Assembly (NCBI GenBank): GCA_947629375.1 | Contig: CANRDN010000012.1 | Span: forward strand, 1-61,895 | Direction of reading: 5' to 3' | DNA: 61,895 nucleotides | Source of the DNA: an uncultured Bacilli bacterium | GTDB lineage: Bacteria > Bacillota_I > Bacilli_A > RF39 > UBA660 | In this document: piece by piece, positions 32,641 through 41,891 of the stretch | How the letters are laid out: every line of letters starts with the position of its first letter | Position numbering within the stretch: the stretch's first letter is position 1 | Position numbers and translations under genes: made by a program | The notes under the pieces: model-generated | Told to the model about the DNA's origin: nothing | Databases searched by the model: none | What the model saw: only the letters and a program-made list of their open reading frames with translations

Positions 32641-34189
32641 ATTTTGTTTGTTCAATTTCTGCTAACTTTTTTTCTTTATCGATTCTTTGGAATAGTGGTG
32701 ATGGTTCAATTGTGTTGTATTCATTCGTTTCACTATATGCTTCAGTATAATCATTTATGTTAAGTTGTCTTAATATTTCATCTGATGTATCAGGTAAGAA
32801 AGGTTTTAATAGTAATCCACATACTCTTATTGCTTCTAGTAAGTTATAGATTACTGTTTCAAGTTTATCTTTTTCACTTTCTTCTTTAGCAAGTGTCCAA
32901 GGTGTTGTTTCATCGACATATTTGTTACTTCTTCTTAGAACTTCAAAGATTTCATCTAGTGCTGCTCCTATTTCTAATTTATCCATTTTTTCATCTACTT
33001 TAGTTGCCAAAGAGTTAACTTTTTCGATTAAATCGGCATCAAACTCAGTACTTACCTTTTTATTTTTAACAGAACCATTAAAATATTTATTTGCCATTGA
33101 TATTGATCTATTGACAAGGTTTCCTAAAACATTTGCTAAGTCACCATTGATTCTTTCTATAATTAGGTCGTAAGTTATTGTTCCATCGTTAGCAAAAGGT
33201 ATTTCGTGTAATAAATAATATCTTATTGCGTCTACCCCAAATAAGTTAACAAGGTCATCGGCGTACATAATGTTGCCCTTTGATTTACTCATTTTATCAT
33301 TTCCCATTAGCAACCAAGGATGACCGAATACCTGTTTAGGAAGTGGTAAGTCAAGTGCCATTAAAATGATAGGCCAGTAAATAGTATGGAATCTTATAAT
33401 GTCTTTTCCAATAAGATGTAAGTCTGCTGGCCAAAGTTTTTTGAATTCATCAGTTGAGCCATCGACATCATAACCGATATTAGTTATATAGTTTGATAAG
33501 GCATCTATCCATACATATACGACGTGTTTAGGGTCAAAATCTACTTGAACTCCCCAATCAAATGATGTTCTTGAAACACATAAGTCTTGTAGACCTGGCT
33601 TTAAGAAGTTATTAATCATTTCATTTTTTCTTGATTCAGGTTGAATAAATTCTGGATGGTCTTCAATATATTTGATTAATCTATCTTGATATTTTGATAA
33701 TTTAAAGAAATATGCTTCTTCGCTTGCAACTTCAACTTCTCTTCCACAATCTGGACATTTTCCATCTACTAACTGACTTTCTGTGAAGAAAGATTCGCAA
33801 GGTGTGCAATATAATCCTTCATATTTACCTTTATAAATATCTCCTTGATCATATAATTTTTTAAATATTTTTTGTACTTTTCTTTTATGTTCCTTATCAC
33901 TTGTTCTTACAAATCTATCGTAAGTTGTATTCATTATGTCCCATATTCTTCTTAGTTCACTTGAGACTTCATCGACATATTGTTGTGGTGTTACATTTTT
34001 TTCTTCGGCTTTTAATTGAATTTTTTGTCCGTGTTCATCTGTACCTGTCTGCAAATACACATCGAATCCTCTTTGTCTTTTGTATCTTGCAATAGCATCC
34101 GCTAAAACGATTTCATAAGTGTTTCCAATATGAGGTTTTGATGATGTATATGCAATTGCTGTTGATATATAATATTTTGGTTTTTCCAT
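32639..34189 (-). CDS. metG: Methionyl-tRNA synthetase
   Basis: This class I synthetase charges initiator and elongator tRNA-Met. The HIGH motif appears as AYTSSKPHIGNTYE, the zinc knuckle as CTPCESFF and CPDCGREV near residues 125-148, and KMSKS as NDKMSKSKGNI near residue 300. At 516 aa it ends after the anticodon domain and lacks the C-terminal tRNA-binding (EMAP-like) domain of B. subtilis MetS. AAAGGAGAG precedes the ATG. It is the second gene after the T-box leader, behind dut. Confidence 0.97.
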   Translation of the reverse strand: MEKPKYYISTAIAYTSSKPHIGNTYEIVLADAIARYKRQRGFDVYLQTGTDEHGQKIQLKAEEKNVTPQQYVDEVSSELRRIWDIMNTTYDRFVRTSDKEHKRKVQKIFKKLYDQGDIYKGKYEGLYCTPCESFFTESQLVDGKCPDCGREVEVASEEAYFFKLSKYQDRLIKYIEDHPEFIQPESRKNEMINNFLKPGLQDLCVSRTSFDWGVQVDFDPKHVVYVWIDALSNYITNIGYDVDGSTDEFKKLWPADLHLIGKDIIRFHTIYWPIILMALDLPLPKQVFGHPWLLMGNDKMSKSKGNIMYADDLVNLFGVDAIRYYLLHEIPFANDGTITYDLIIERINGDLANVLGNLVNRSISMANKYFNGSVKNKKVSTEFDADLIEKVNSLATKVDEKMDKLEIGAALDEIFEVLRRSNKYVDETTPWTLAKEESEKDKLETVIYNLLEAIRVCGLLLKPFLPDTSDEILRQLNINDYTEAYSETNEYNTIEPSPLFQRIDKEKKLAEIEQTK

Positions 34190-34202
34190 TTTTATCTCTC
34201 CT

Positions 34203-34664
34203 TTAATAATTAGATTTTCTTACTTTATTATTTTCTTCTTCATTATCTACTTTAAGATATTTTATAAATATTCCTTGGATTATTCCTTCACCTTTTTTTA
34301 CTATGTAGTCTTTATCTCCTTCGTTTTGAAGTTTAACCCACATATGTCCTTCATTATCTTCATTGTTATAATAATCTTTATCGATTACACCTACTTGGTT
34401 GCACATCCGAACATTGTACTTAAATCCTTGACTACTTCTATCGATTAGCAATAACACTTCATCATCTTCCATATCGGCCTTTATCCCTGTTGGAATTTTT
34501 TTAATCTCATTTGGATGAATGACAAAATCTTCGATTGCTTCAAAATCATATCCAGCAGCATACTTAGTTTTCCTTACTGGTAAATTATATGATTCATATA
34601 ACTTTTTATCATCTTTAACATCTTTTTTAAATTGTTCAAAGCTAATTTTTTCAAAGCGACGCAT
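34203..34664 (-). CDS. dut: dUTP diphosphatase
   Basis: Dut hydrolyses dUTP to dUMP, preventing uracil incorporation and feeding thymidylate synthesis. Trimeric dUTPase motifs are visible: motif 1 KTKYAAGYDFEA, motif 2 IDRSSQGFKYNV, motif 3 NQVGVIDKDYY, motif 4 KLQNEGDKDYIVKKGEGIIQG. Motif 5 at the C-terminus is not typical and lacks a clear glycine-rich arm. GGAGGTGAT stands ideally before the chosen ATG. It is the first gene after the Met T-box and precedes metG by 13 bases. Confidence 0.85.
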   Translation of the reverse strand: MRRFEKISFEQFKKDVKDDKKLYESYNLPVRKTKYAAGYDFEAIEDFVIHPNEIKKIPTGIKADMEDDEVLLLIDRSSQGFKYNVRMCNQVGVIDKDYYNNEDNEGHMWVKLQNEGDKDYIVKKGEGIIQGIFIKYLKVDNEEENNKVRKSNY

Positions 34665-34683
34665 TTTAATCACCTCCAAGTAT

Positions 34684-34898
34684 TAAAAAAACTCATCCAG
34701 CAAAGGACGAGTTATTCGTGGTACCACCTTAATTCGTAGAAAGATTCTACCTTAATAATATAACGCTTTAAGCGAATTTATCTAAATATCGATAAATCAG
34801 TTCCGGAACCATTCTCAATAATTCTCTATGTCTTCTTTCACCTTCCAAGACTCTCTTAGATAGATCCTTATATCTCTTTCCTTCATAACATTTAATTA
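34684..34898 (-). promoter_or_regulatory. T-box riboswitch, probably methionine-specific
   Basis: On the - strand the T-box TTAAGGTGGTACCACG is at 34732-34717, followed by a terminator hairpin AACTCGTCC-TTTGCT-GGATGAGTT with a T7 run (34713-34684). Stem I (about 34880-34803) has the AGAG and apical GTCTT...AAGAC elements. In the 3' side of the specifier loop, GAGAATGGTTCC offers ATG at 34812-34810, fitting Met and the downstream metG. Uncharged tRNA-Met should stabilise the antiterminator and switch on dut-metG. The specifier reading is inference from folding by eye. Confidence 0.88.
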
Positions 34899-34904
34899 TG
34901 TGTT

Positions 34905-34932
34905 ATTATAGCACTTATATTTTTATTTTCAA
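34905..34932 (-). promoter_or_regulatory. Promoter of the T-box leader
   Basis: On the - strand TTGAAA (34932-34927), a 16-base spacer and a perfect TATAAT (34910-34905). Confidence 0.7.
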
Positions 34933-34936
34933 TATC

Positions 34937-35563
34937 TTAATTAACTGTATTTTTATTTAAATTAGTGTACTTATTAAATGATTCAATAGACATATTTCTT
35001 AAAGATTCATCTCTAAATATAGTCTGTTCTTTTAATCTTGAAATTACATTGTCACTAAATAAAGAATTGATTCTTGAATTTATTCGGTCCATCTGATCAG
35101 TCGACTCAAGTTTATATTTTTTAATTATCTTTGGGGAAAACTCTGTACATATTTCCTTCTTTAAAGATACTTCAATTTCTTCATTTATTCTTTCTGTTTC
35201 TTTTTTTAATTCTTCGTAATATTTATCTAAAAACTCATTAGTAAGTACTTCTTCTTCCTGTTCTTGTTCTAAAAAGTTTTCTTTTAATCTAACTTTCTTT
35301 TCTTCAATCTTGGCATTTACTATATCATTTATTTCTTTTCTTTCTCGATAAAGAAACCCTAGTAGCTCTTCTTTTTTGTATTTAACATCTATCTCTTGAA
35401 AGTACTTTGTAAAGAATAGAAATAATTTGTTTATCTCGAGTGCTACACAATTGTCGGTAGTATTCTTTAATGCTTCAAGATTCCTTTCCATTTCTAGAAT
35501 CAGGCTGTTCTTAAATATTTCTTTGTTTTTATCTTTAAACATCTTGTTGATATCTGTATCCAT
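34937..35563 (-). CDS. Unknown 208-aa charged coiled-coil protein
   Basis: No family is recognised. The protein has no signal or membrane segment. It is rich in Glu and Lys, with a predicted helical stretch at about 70-150 (ERKEINDIVNAKIEEKKVRLKE ... ELKKETERINEEIEVSLKKE). AAAAGGTG lies before the ATG and a promoter lies 30 bp further upstream. It occupies the interval between mfd and the T-box where B. subtilis has unrelated genes on the far side of mfd. It is probably a lineage-specific gene. Confidence 0.7.
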   Translation of the reverse strand: MDTDINKMFKDKNKEIFKNSLILEMERNLEALKNTTDNCVALEINKLFLFFTKYFQEIDVKYKKEELLGFLYRERKEINDIVNAKIEEKKVRLKENFLEQEQEEEVLTNEFLDKYYEELKKETERINEEIEVSLKKEICTEFSPKIIKKYKLESTDQMDRINSRINSLFSDNVISRLKEQTIFRDESLRNMSIESFNKYTNLNKNTVN

Positions 35564-35594
35564 CTATAACACCTTTTCCTATTTTTATATATTG

Positions 35595-35623
35595 ATATTA
35601 ACAAATTATTTCGTTATAGTCAA
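35595..35623 (-). promoter_or_regulatory. Promoter of the 208-aa coiled-coil gene
   Basis: On the - strand TTGACT (35623-35618), a 17-base spacer and TAATAT (35600-35595), just after the mfd stop. Confidence 0.65.
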
Positions 35624-35627
35624 GGTT

Positions 35628-38600
35628 TTAGCTGTTAGATACTTGGTCTTTAAGCGTTATTTTATCTAGTAATTTTGTAAGTAAGATGACATAATTTTCT
35701 TCTAGTTTTATAGTGTCTAAAATTAAGATTAAGTGATTACTTTTCATTTGAAATCTAAACATTCTAGAGATATTGAATGCATCTAGGAATAGTTTTTCCC
35801 CGTCGATTTTGTTGGACATCTCTGTTGAGAATATAAGTTCAATTGAGTTTCTAGTTTCTCTTACTTGTTCTACTTCATATTTTTTAGCAAGTGTTTCAAA
35901 CCACTCTTCATACATATAAGTTATAACTTTATCGTCAAGTTTACCAAATCGATCTTCAAGTTCTTTTTTAACTGCAAGTAATTTACCGTAGCTATCGATT
36001 TCATTAATCTTTTTATGAATTTCAATTTTTAAGTCAGGATCATCGACATACTCATCAGTTATGTGAGTTTCAACATTAAGAAGTGGTTTTTCATCTTTAA
36101 CTGTTTCTTCCTCAACTGGTTCACCTTTAAGTTTTGCAACTTCTTCATTTAGTATTTTTAAATACAATTCAATACCAATATTATCGATAAATCCAGCTTG
36201 CTCACTACCTAGGATATCCCCGGCTCCTCTAATTGATAAGTCTCTTGTAGCAATTGAGAAGCCACTTCCAAGTTCCGTAAATTCTTTGATGACATTTAGT
36301 CTTTTAACCGCAACATCGTTTAGAACTTTGTTTCGATCGTACATTAGATATGCGTAGGCAATTTTGTTACTTCTTCCGACACGACCTCTTACTTGGTATA
36401 ACTGACTTAGTCCAAAATAGTCAGCGTTAAGGATAATAAGGGTGTTAACATTTGGAATATCAATTCCTGTTTCTATTATCGTCGTACAAAGCATAATGTC
36501 GTACTCGTGATTTATAAAATCGATCATCCTGTTTTCAAGTTCATCTTTAGTCATCTGTCCGTGAGCTACAACTATTCTTGCTTCAGGCATAAGTTTTTCT
36601 AGTTCCATTTTTTTAGATTCGATTGTTTCCACTCTGTTATATAAAATAAATACTTGTCCATTTCGTGATAATTCTTTATACACAGCATCTTTAATTATGT
36701 GATTGTTTTCTTCTAAAACATAAGTCTGTACCGGATACCTATCTACCGGTGGTGTTTCAATTAAAGAAAGACTTCTAAGTCCCGTCATCGACATTTGTAA
36801 TGTTCGAGGAATTGGGGTTGCTGTTAAAGTTAAAACATCGACATTTTCTTTATACTCTTTTATTTTTTCTTTATGGATAACACCGAAGCGCTGTTCTTCA
36901 TCGATTACTAGAAGTCCTAAATCTTTTGGTCTAATATCGTCACTTAGTAATCTATGAGTTCCAAAGACAATATCGACCTTTTTTTCTTGTAGGTCACTAA
37001 TTATCTTTTTAGTTTCCTTTAAAGAAGTAAATCTATTCAAAAGAGCAATATTTACGGGATAATTTTTAAATCTTTCTTTTGCATTTTCATATTGCTGATT
37101 AGATAAAATTGTTGTAGGACATAAATACAATACCTGCTTACCATCGTTAACTGCCTTAAACATTGCACGGAATGCTACTTCTGTTTTTCCATAACCAACA
37201 TCACCACAGACCAATCTATCCATCGGTGTAATGGATTCCATATCATCTTTAATTTGTCTTGTTACAAGTAACTGGTCTTTAGTGGGTTCATAAGGGAATT
37301 CACTTTCAAACATCTCTTGTAATTCATCATCTTTTTTAAATTGATAACCTTGTTTCATTTCTCTTATGGCATAAAGTTTTAAAAGCTTTTCTGCAATATC
37401 TTTAACTTTATTTTTAACACGAAGTTTCGTCTTTTCCCATTCGGTACCGCCAAGTTTATTTATTTTTGGTGCTACTCCTTCTTTACCAGTGTACTTAGAT
37501 ATAAGTTCTATTTTTTCAACAGGTATATAAAGTTTATCTTTACCTTGATACAAAATTTCTAAGTAGTCTTTTAAGATATCCCCTTGTTTTAATGTTTTAA
37601 TTCCATTATAAACACCAATACCGTGAAGACTATGAACGACATAATCACCAATTTCAAGGCTGTTGATACTTCTTATCTTTGAAGAATATTTAAAGTTAGT
37701 TTTATACTTGGCTTTATTTGTTCTCTTATTGAAAAGTTCTGTCTCCGTTAACAAGATATAATTTTTATAGATGAACCCTTTAGAAAACTCAATATTAATT
37801 AAGTTAACTTTGTTTTCTAAGATATTTGTTACATTAGTAACTATGTAAGGAACTGTTAAATACTTAGAGAAACTTTTTATTTGAAAATCTTTAAGAGCGA
37901 CAATAATTGTTTTTCCCTTAGTAATATTTTCATCTAAATACTTATTTATAAGATCTATATTTTCATTAAAGTTTTCTATTTCTTTTATAGAAAAATCAAC
38001 AACATTTTCTTTTGGAACATCATCTATTATGTTATCGATAGTGTTATAGTAAATTACATCATCAATCTTTATTTCATCTAAATTAAACATATAATTATCT
38101 TTAAAGTCTTGATCTCTATCACTTCTATATTCAAGGATTTGTTCAATCATATTTTTGTAATTTACTTCTATTTGTTTGTGGTTTTTAAATATTGTAATTG
38201 GGTTATCTAAATAATCATAAATTGATTCGATGTGATTGTTTGTTAGTTCCTTTAAATATTTCTGGTTTGTCTTCTCGTTTTCATAGTAATTATCGACAAT
38301 GAATTCAGAGTTAGGAAATATCCTGCACTCTTTTATTTCTTCAATAGTTTTTTGTGTTTCTTCATCAAATAATCTTAAGGAATCTATTTCATCTCCAAAA
38401 AATTCAATTCTTATCGGATGGTTATATTCAACTGGAAAAATATCGATTACAAATCCTCTTACACCCATTTCACCTGTCTTTGTAACGATACTTTCTTTGA
38501 CATAGCCAACGGCACTTAATTTTTTTATTAATTCATCACGAGATATTTCTTCTCCGACTTTTAAATTTATTATTGATTTTAAATAATTATCTTTAGTAGG

Positions 38601-38945
38601 AAGATATCTTAAGTAACCGTTTAGGTGAGTTATTATTATTTTTTTATCTTTAGTTAAAGTTTTATTAAGTGTTTCAAGTCTAGTTGTTTTAAGGTCAGGA
38701 CTCATTGCAACAGATTCGCAAGTCAAGAAATCATCCATTGGAAATAAATAACTTTTATCGGTGTATACGGAAAGAATGCTGTTGATTATGTTTGCTTCAT
38801 ATAAAGAAGAAGTAACAATTAAAATGTTCTTGTCTTTTTGTTCAAATAACTTATTTATATACAACGAAAAGAATTCGTCGTTCAATCCGACCAATCCTAC
38901 TTTTTTTTCATCTTTAATTTTAACTAAATCTTGAAGTAAGTTCAT
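35628..38945 (-). CDS. mfd: Transcription-repair coupling factor Mfd
   Basis: Mfd is a DNA translocase that removes stalled RNA polymerase and recruits UvrA. The N-terminal UvrB-like modules are followed by the RNA-polymerase-interacting domain (about 415-480, IGDYVVHSLHGIGVYNGIKTL), then the motor with VCGDVGYGKTEVAFRA, VIDEEQRFGV, LTATPIPRTLQMSM and QVRGRVGRSNKIAYAYL, and the C-terminal TRCF domain. Length of 1105 aa is slightly short of B. subtilis Mfd. It follows pth by nine bases; pth-mfd are separated only by fin in B. subtilis. Confidence 0.97.
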   Translation of the reverse strand: MNLLQDLVKIKDEKKVGLVGLNDEFFSLYINKLFEQKDKNILIVTSSLYEANIINSILSVYTDKSYLFPMDDFLTCESVAMSPDLKTTRLETLNKTLTKDKKIIITHLNGYLRYLPTKDNYLKSIINLKVGEEISRDELIKKLSAVGYVKESIVTKTGEMGVRGFVIDIFPVEYNHPIRIEFFGDEIDSLRLFDEETQKTIEEIKECRIFPNSEFIVDNYYENEKTNQKYLKELTNNHIESIYDYLDNPITIFKNHKQIEVNYKNMIEQILEYRSDRDQDFKDNYMFNLDEIKIDDVIYYNTIDNIIDDVPKENVVDFSIKEIENFNENIDLINKYLDENITKGKTIIVALKDFQIKSFSKYLTVPYIVTNVTNILENKVNLINIEFSKGFIYKNYILLTETELFNKRTNKAKYKTNFKYSSKIRSINSLEIGDYVVHSLHGIGVYNGIKTLKQGDILKDYLEILYQGKDKLYIPVEKIELISKYTGKEGVAPKINKLGGTEWEKTKLRVKNKVKDIAEKLLKLYAIREMKQGYQFKKDDELQEMFESEFPYEPTKDQLLVTRQIKDDMESITPMDRLVCGDVGYGKTEVAFRAMFKAVNDGKQVLYLCPTTILSNQQYENAKERFKNYPVNIALLNRFTSLKETKKIISDLQEKKVDIVFGTHRLLSDDIRPKDLGLLVIDEEQRFGVIHKEKIKEYKENVDVLTLTATPIPRTLQMSMTGLRSLSLIETPPVDRYPVQTYVLEENNHIIKDAVYKELSRNGQVFILYNRVETIESKKMELEKLMPEARIVVAHGQMTKDELENRMIDFINHEYDIMLCTTIIETGIDIPNVNTLIILNADYFGLSQLYQVRGRVGRSNKIAYAYLMYDRNKVLNDVAVKRLNVIKEFTELGSGFSIATRDLSIRGAGDILGSEQAGFIDNIGIELYLKILNEEVAKLKGEPVEEETVKDEKPLLNVETHITDEYVDDPDLKIEIHKKINEIDSYGKLLAVKKELEDRFGKLDDKVITYMYEEWFETLAKKYEVEQVRETRNSIELIFSTEMSNKIDGEKLFLDAFNISRMFRFQMKSNHLILILDTIKLEENYVILLTKLLDKITLKDQVSNS

Positions 38946-38953
38946 TCTATCAC

Positions 38954-39514
38954 CTAATTTTTGTTGTAATTACACATCAACTTATCAAAGTCTAACACTA
39001 AAAAATCATAAAGTAAATTATTAATTGTATCTTTTAAGTTATCTAGTGTTTCCTTTTCTTCTTTAGTAAACTTACCTAATACATAATCTTTAGTATCGAT
39101 TGTTTTATCATTAGATATACCTATTTTTAATCTTTTAAAGTTTTCTGTATTTAGATTTAGGGCAATATTTTTAAGACCATTGTGACCACCACTTGATCCT
39201 TGAGGTCTAAGTCTTATTTTACCAATGTCCATATCTAAGTCATCATTAATTATTAGAATATCATTTATATCTATCTTGAAATAATCAACATATTTTTTGA
39301 CTACTTCTCCAGATAAATTCATATAGGATAAAGGTTTTAGAAGGATTACCTTTTGATTATTTATTGTAGCTTCTTTATAAAGTCCATTAAACTTTTCTTT
39401 GTCGATTGATATTCCTTCTTTTTTGGCAAAATTATCAATAAAGATAAATCCTGTGTTGTGTCTTGTATTTTCATATTCTTTTCCAGGATTACCTAGTCCC
39501 ACTATTAATTTCAT
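38954..39514 (-). CDS. pth: Peptidyl-tRNA hydrolase
   Basis: Pth recycles tRNA from dropped-off peptidyl-tRNA. The motif IVGLGNPGKEYENTRHNTGFIFID carries the catalytic His (near 20), and ILLKPLSYMNLSGEVV, LIINDDLDMDIGKIRLRPQGSSGGHNGLKNI are typical. Length of 186 aa is normal. Its ATG overlaps the trmN6 stop codon (ATGA), giving translational coupling. The genes that lie between yabB and pth in B. subtilis are absent or elsewhere. Confidence 0.97.
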   Translation of the reverse strand: MKLIVGLGNPGKEYENTRHNTGFIFIDNFAKKEGISIDKEKFNGLYKEATINNQKVILLKPLSYMNLSGEVVKKYVDYFKIDINDILIINDDLDMDIGKIRLRPQGSSGGHNGLKNIALNLNTENFKRLKIGISNDKTIDTKDYVLGKFTKEEKETLDNLKDTINNLLYDFLVLDFDKLMCNYNKN

Positions 39515-40254
39515 TGTTTACCCCTTTCTTGGAAGAAAGATTTTACTTTATCTGTGTACTCTCCATCATTGTTGTGTGCAATTAATGGTTCAAGTACTTT
39601 TAATCCAGGTCTACCATTTTTTCTTCCTTCTATTAAAAACATATTAGATTCCGTTCCAACTTTAGGATAGACTAATTGAATTCTTTTAGGTTCTATATTA
39701 TTTTTTCTAAATTCTTCGATAACTTCTATTAATCTATCTGTTCTATGAACCATTGCTAAAGTGCCATTATTATTTAAAAACTTTTTAGCAATAGCAACAA
39801 TCTCTTCCAAAGTAATTTCTTTTTCGTGTCTTGCAATTGTTTTCTGTACTGTCTCATTTATGTTTGATTGTTCATTTAGTTTAAAATAAGGTGGATTGGA
39901 TAAAATAATATCAAATGAATTAATTTCAAAGTATCTATCTAAGTTTTTCATATTGTCATTTATTAGATGAATTTTTTCTTCCAAGTTATTTAGTTTTAGT
40001 GATTCAACTGCCATATCATATATTTCTTTTTGTAATTCTATTCCATATATTTCAGCATTTTTCGTTTCTTCCATCGTCGATAAAATCATAGGAATTGGTG
40101 CATTACCAGTACCTAAATCAAGTATTTTCTTCACATTTGTTTTAATATTAATAAAGTTAGGAAGTAGTACAGAATCAAGTGAGAAACTGAAGAAGTTTTC
40201 ATCTTGGACAATCTTCATATTATTATAATTCAATAGATCATTTATTACTTTCAT
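39511..40254 (-). CDS. trmN6: tRNA1(Val) adenine-37 N6-methyltransferase-like (YabB/TrmN6)
   Basis: This is a SAM-dependent methyltransferase. The N-terminus YNNMKIVQDENFFSFSLDSVLLPNF is typical of the YabB/TrmN6 group, followed by SAM motif ILDLGTGNAPIPMIL and catalytic IILSNPPYFK. The C-terminal segment RIQLVYPKVGTESNMFLIEGRKNG matches too. The exact tRNA target is inferred from the family. The start overlaps ricT by 17 bases. ricT-yabA-yabB is the B. subtilis order; yabA, the DnaA regulator, is missing here. Confidence 0.9.
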   Translation of the reverse strand: MKVINDLLNYNNMKIVQDENFFSFSLDSVLLPNFINIKTNVKKILDLGTGNAPIPMILSTMEETKNAEIYGIELQKEIYDMAVESLKLNNLEEKIHLINDNMKNLDRYFEINSFDIILSNPPYFKLNEQSNINETVQKTIARHEKEITLEEIVAIAKKFLNNNGTLAMVHRTDRLIEVIEEFRKNNIEPKRIQLVYPKVGTESNMFLIEGRKNGRPGLKVLEPLIAHNNDGEYTDKVKSFFQERGKQ

Positions 40255-41038
40255 TTTTATTATACTCTACTTCTACTTGAGTTTTATCATTTTTTTCAAG
40301 TGTTATTTTATGATTAATTACATTTAATGAGACAACTTTTCCTTCAACATCTCCAACTTTAATTCTAGTACCGATACTTGGATAGTCTTTCTTTAATTCC
40401 TTATATGTTTCATCTTCATAATTTAGGCAACATAATAATCTTCCACAGATTCCATTGATTTTAGTTGGATTTAGTGAAATATTTTGATTCTTAGCCATAT
40501 TTATAGAAACACTGTTGAAATCGTTTAAGAAAGTAGCACAGCAAAGAATTCTTCCACAAGGACCGATTCCTCCTATTTCTTTTGACTTATCTCTTACTCC
40601 AACTTGTCTTAGTTCAATTCTTGTTTTGTATTGTGATGCAAGCTTTTTAGCAAGTTCTCTAAAATCAACTCTTTCATCTGCTAGGAAGTTAAATACCAAT
40701 TGATTTCTATCAAGTGTAAAAGAACAATCAATAAACTTCATTTCAAGATTTAATTCATCAGAAATTTTTTTAGCTTTCTTCAAAGCTTCTTCACAAACTT
40801 TTCTATTGTCTTCAGCTTTCTTTATATCATCTTTAGTAGCTATTCTAAGTATTGGTCTTAAAGGTGTAACTACTTTGGAATTTGGAATTTGAATTACATC
40901 TGTTACAGCAGTACAAAATTGAAGACCTCTTTCTGTTTCGACAACAAGCTTGTCCCCTTTTTTTACATCAAGATTATTTTTTTCAAAGTAATAAATTCGA
41001 TTACCACTTTCAAAATTTATTCCAATTACATCGTTCAT
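40238..41038 (-). CDS. ricT: PSP1-domain protein RicT (YaaT)
   Basis: RicT works with RicA and RicF in an FeS-bearing complex that promotes RNase Y-dependent mRNA maturation and affects sporulation, competence and biofilm in B. subtilis. The PSP1 core is present, with the conserved cysteines GPCGRILCCATFLNDF and GICGRLLCCLNYED. Its ATG overlaps the holB stop (ATGA). Neither RicA nor RicF is in this window. Confidence 0.95.
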   Translation of the reverse strand: MNDVIGINFESGNRIYYFEKNNLDVKKGDKLVVETERGLQFCTAVTDVIQIPNSKVVTPLRPILRIATKDDIKKAEDNRKVCEEALKKAKKISDELNLEMKFIDCSFTLDRNQLVFNFLADERVDFRELAKKLASQYKTRIELRQVGVRDKSKEIGGIGPCGRILCCATFLNDFNSVSINMAKNQNISLNPTKINGICGRLLCCLNYEDETYKELKKDYPSIGTRIKVGDVEGKVVSLNVINHKITLEKNDKTQVEVEYNKNESNK

Positions 41039-41886
41039 ATAGTTACATCAACTCCTGTCATAAGTATAACTAGCTTGTCCAACAATAATTTAATATTGGG
41101 ATTATGCTTTAATCTTTCAATGCATACATTTATTGCATTTATTTTTTTCCTCAAATCATCAATTGAGTTTTTTTCATTAATTACCTTTATTTTATCACTA
41201 TATTCTTGAAAATACTGTACTTTTCCACTTACTTTATAGTGAATTACATCATCATAGATAAATAAAATATTATTTAAAAATTCTTGGATGTAATTTCTTT
41301 CAGATAGTTTCTTTATATCATATCTATTCTGAAATGCAATAGCAGCTTCTTTATTTTCTTCTATGTTCATAACAAATTCAAACATTGAATCAATATATTC
41401 TTTTTCACAATCTTTAAATTTATCTTCTGCGATAAAAAATCTTAACATTTGGCATCGAGACACAATAGTTTTTAAAACATTATTTTTATTTTCTGTTACT
41501 AAAATAGCTACAATATCTTCTTCTGGTTCTTCAATAAACTTTAAAAGTTTATTTGCTGCAAAATCATTTAGTTTTTCTGCTTCTTCAATAATATAGATTC
41601 TTTTGCTACCACTTGTCGATTTAGTCATAAATTTATCTTTTATATTTTCTATGTCTTCAGTTTTGATTGAATTAGTTTCAGTCTTTATAATTAATAAGTC
41701 AGAATTTTTTTCTAATTCTTCAAGTGATGATACTTTATCGAAGGAAATGATTTTTTGAGCTAGTTTTTTAGCTAAAGTTATCCTATCGTTACAATTTGTT
41801 TCTATTAAAAAAGCGTGATTTATTTTGTCTTTTTTTATATAAGTATCAAGTAATTGTTCATACTTTTTTTCTACTTCATCATTCAA
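41035..41886 (-). CDS. holB: DNA polymerase III delta-prime subunit
   Basis: Delta-prime is the stator of the clamp loader. The AAA+ core is recognisable by IKDKFMTKSTSGSKRIYIIEEAEKLNDFAANKLLKFIEEPEEDIVAILVTENKNNVLKTIVSRCQM in shorter blocks such as NKLLKFIEEPEED and IVSRCQMLRF. There is no Walker A motif: the region reads HAFLIETNCNDRITLAKKLA, as expected for a non-hydrolysing subunit. Start is probably TTG behind GGGGGTGAT, where the bofA stop TGA lies inside the Shine-Dalgarno. No ATG is available in frame nearby. Confidence 0.9.
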   Translation of the reverse strand: MNDEVEKKYEQLLDTYIKKDKINHAFLIETNCNDRITLAKKLAQKIISFDKVSSLEELEKNSDLLIIKTETNSIKTEDIENIKDKFMTKSTSGSKRIYIIEEAEKLNDFAANKLLKFIEEPEEDIVAILVTENKNNVLKTIVSRCQMLRFFIAEDKFKDCEKEYIDSMFEFVMNIEENKEAAIAFQNRYDIKKLSERNYIQEFLNNILFIYDDVIHYKVSGKVQYFQEYSDKIKVINEKNSIDDLRKKINAINVCIERLKHNPNIKLLLDKLVILMTGVDVTI

Positions 41887-41891
41887 AAATA

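Noticed and set aside
35418-35669. + strand frame across the 208-aa gene and mfd end
   Set aside because: It has no ribosome-binding site and runs antisense to two better-supported genes.
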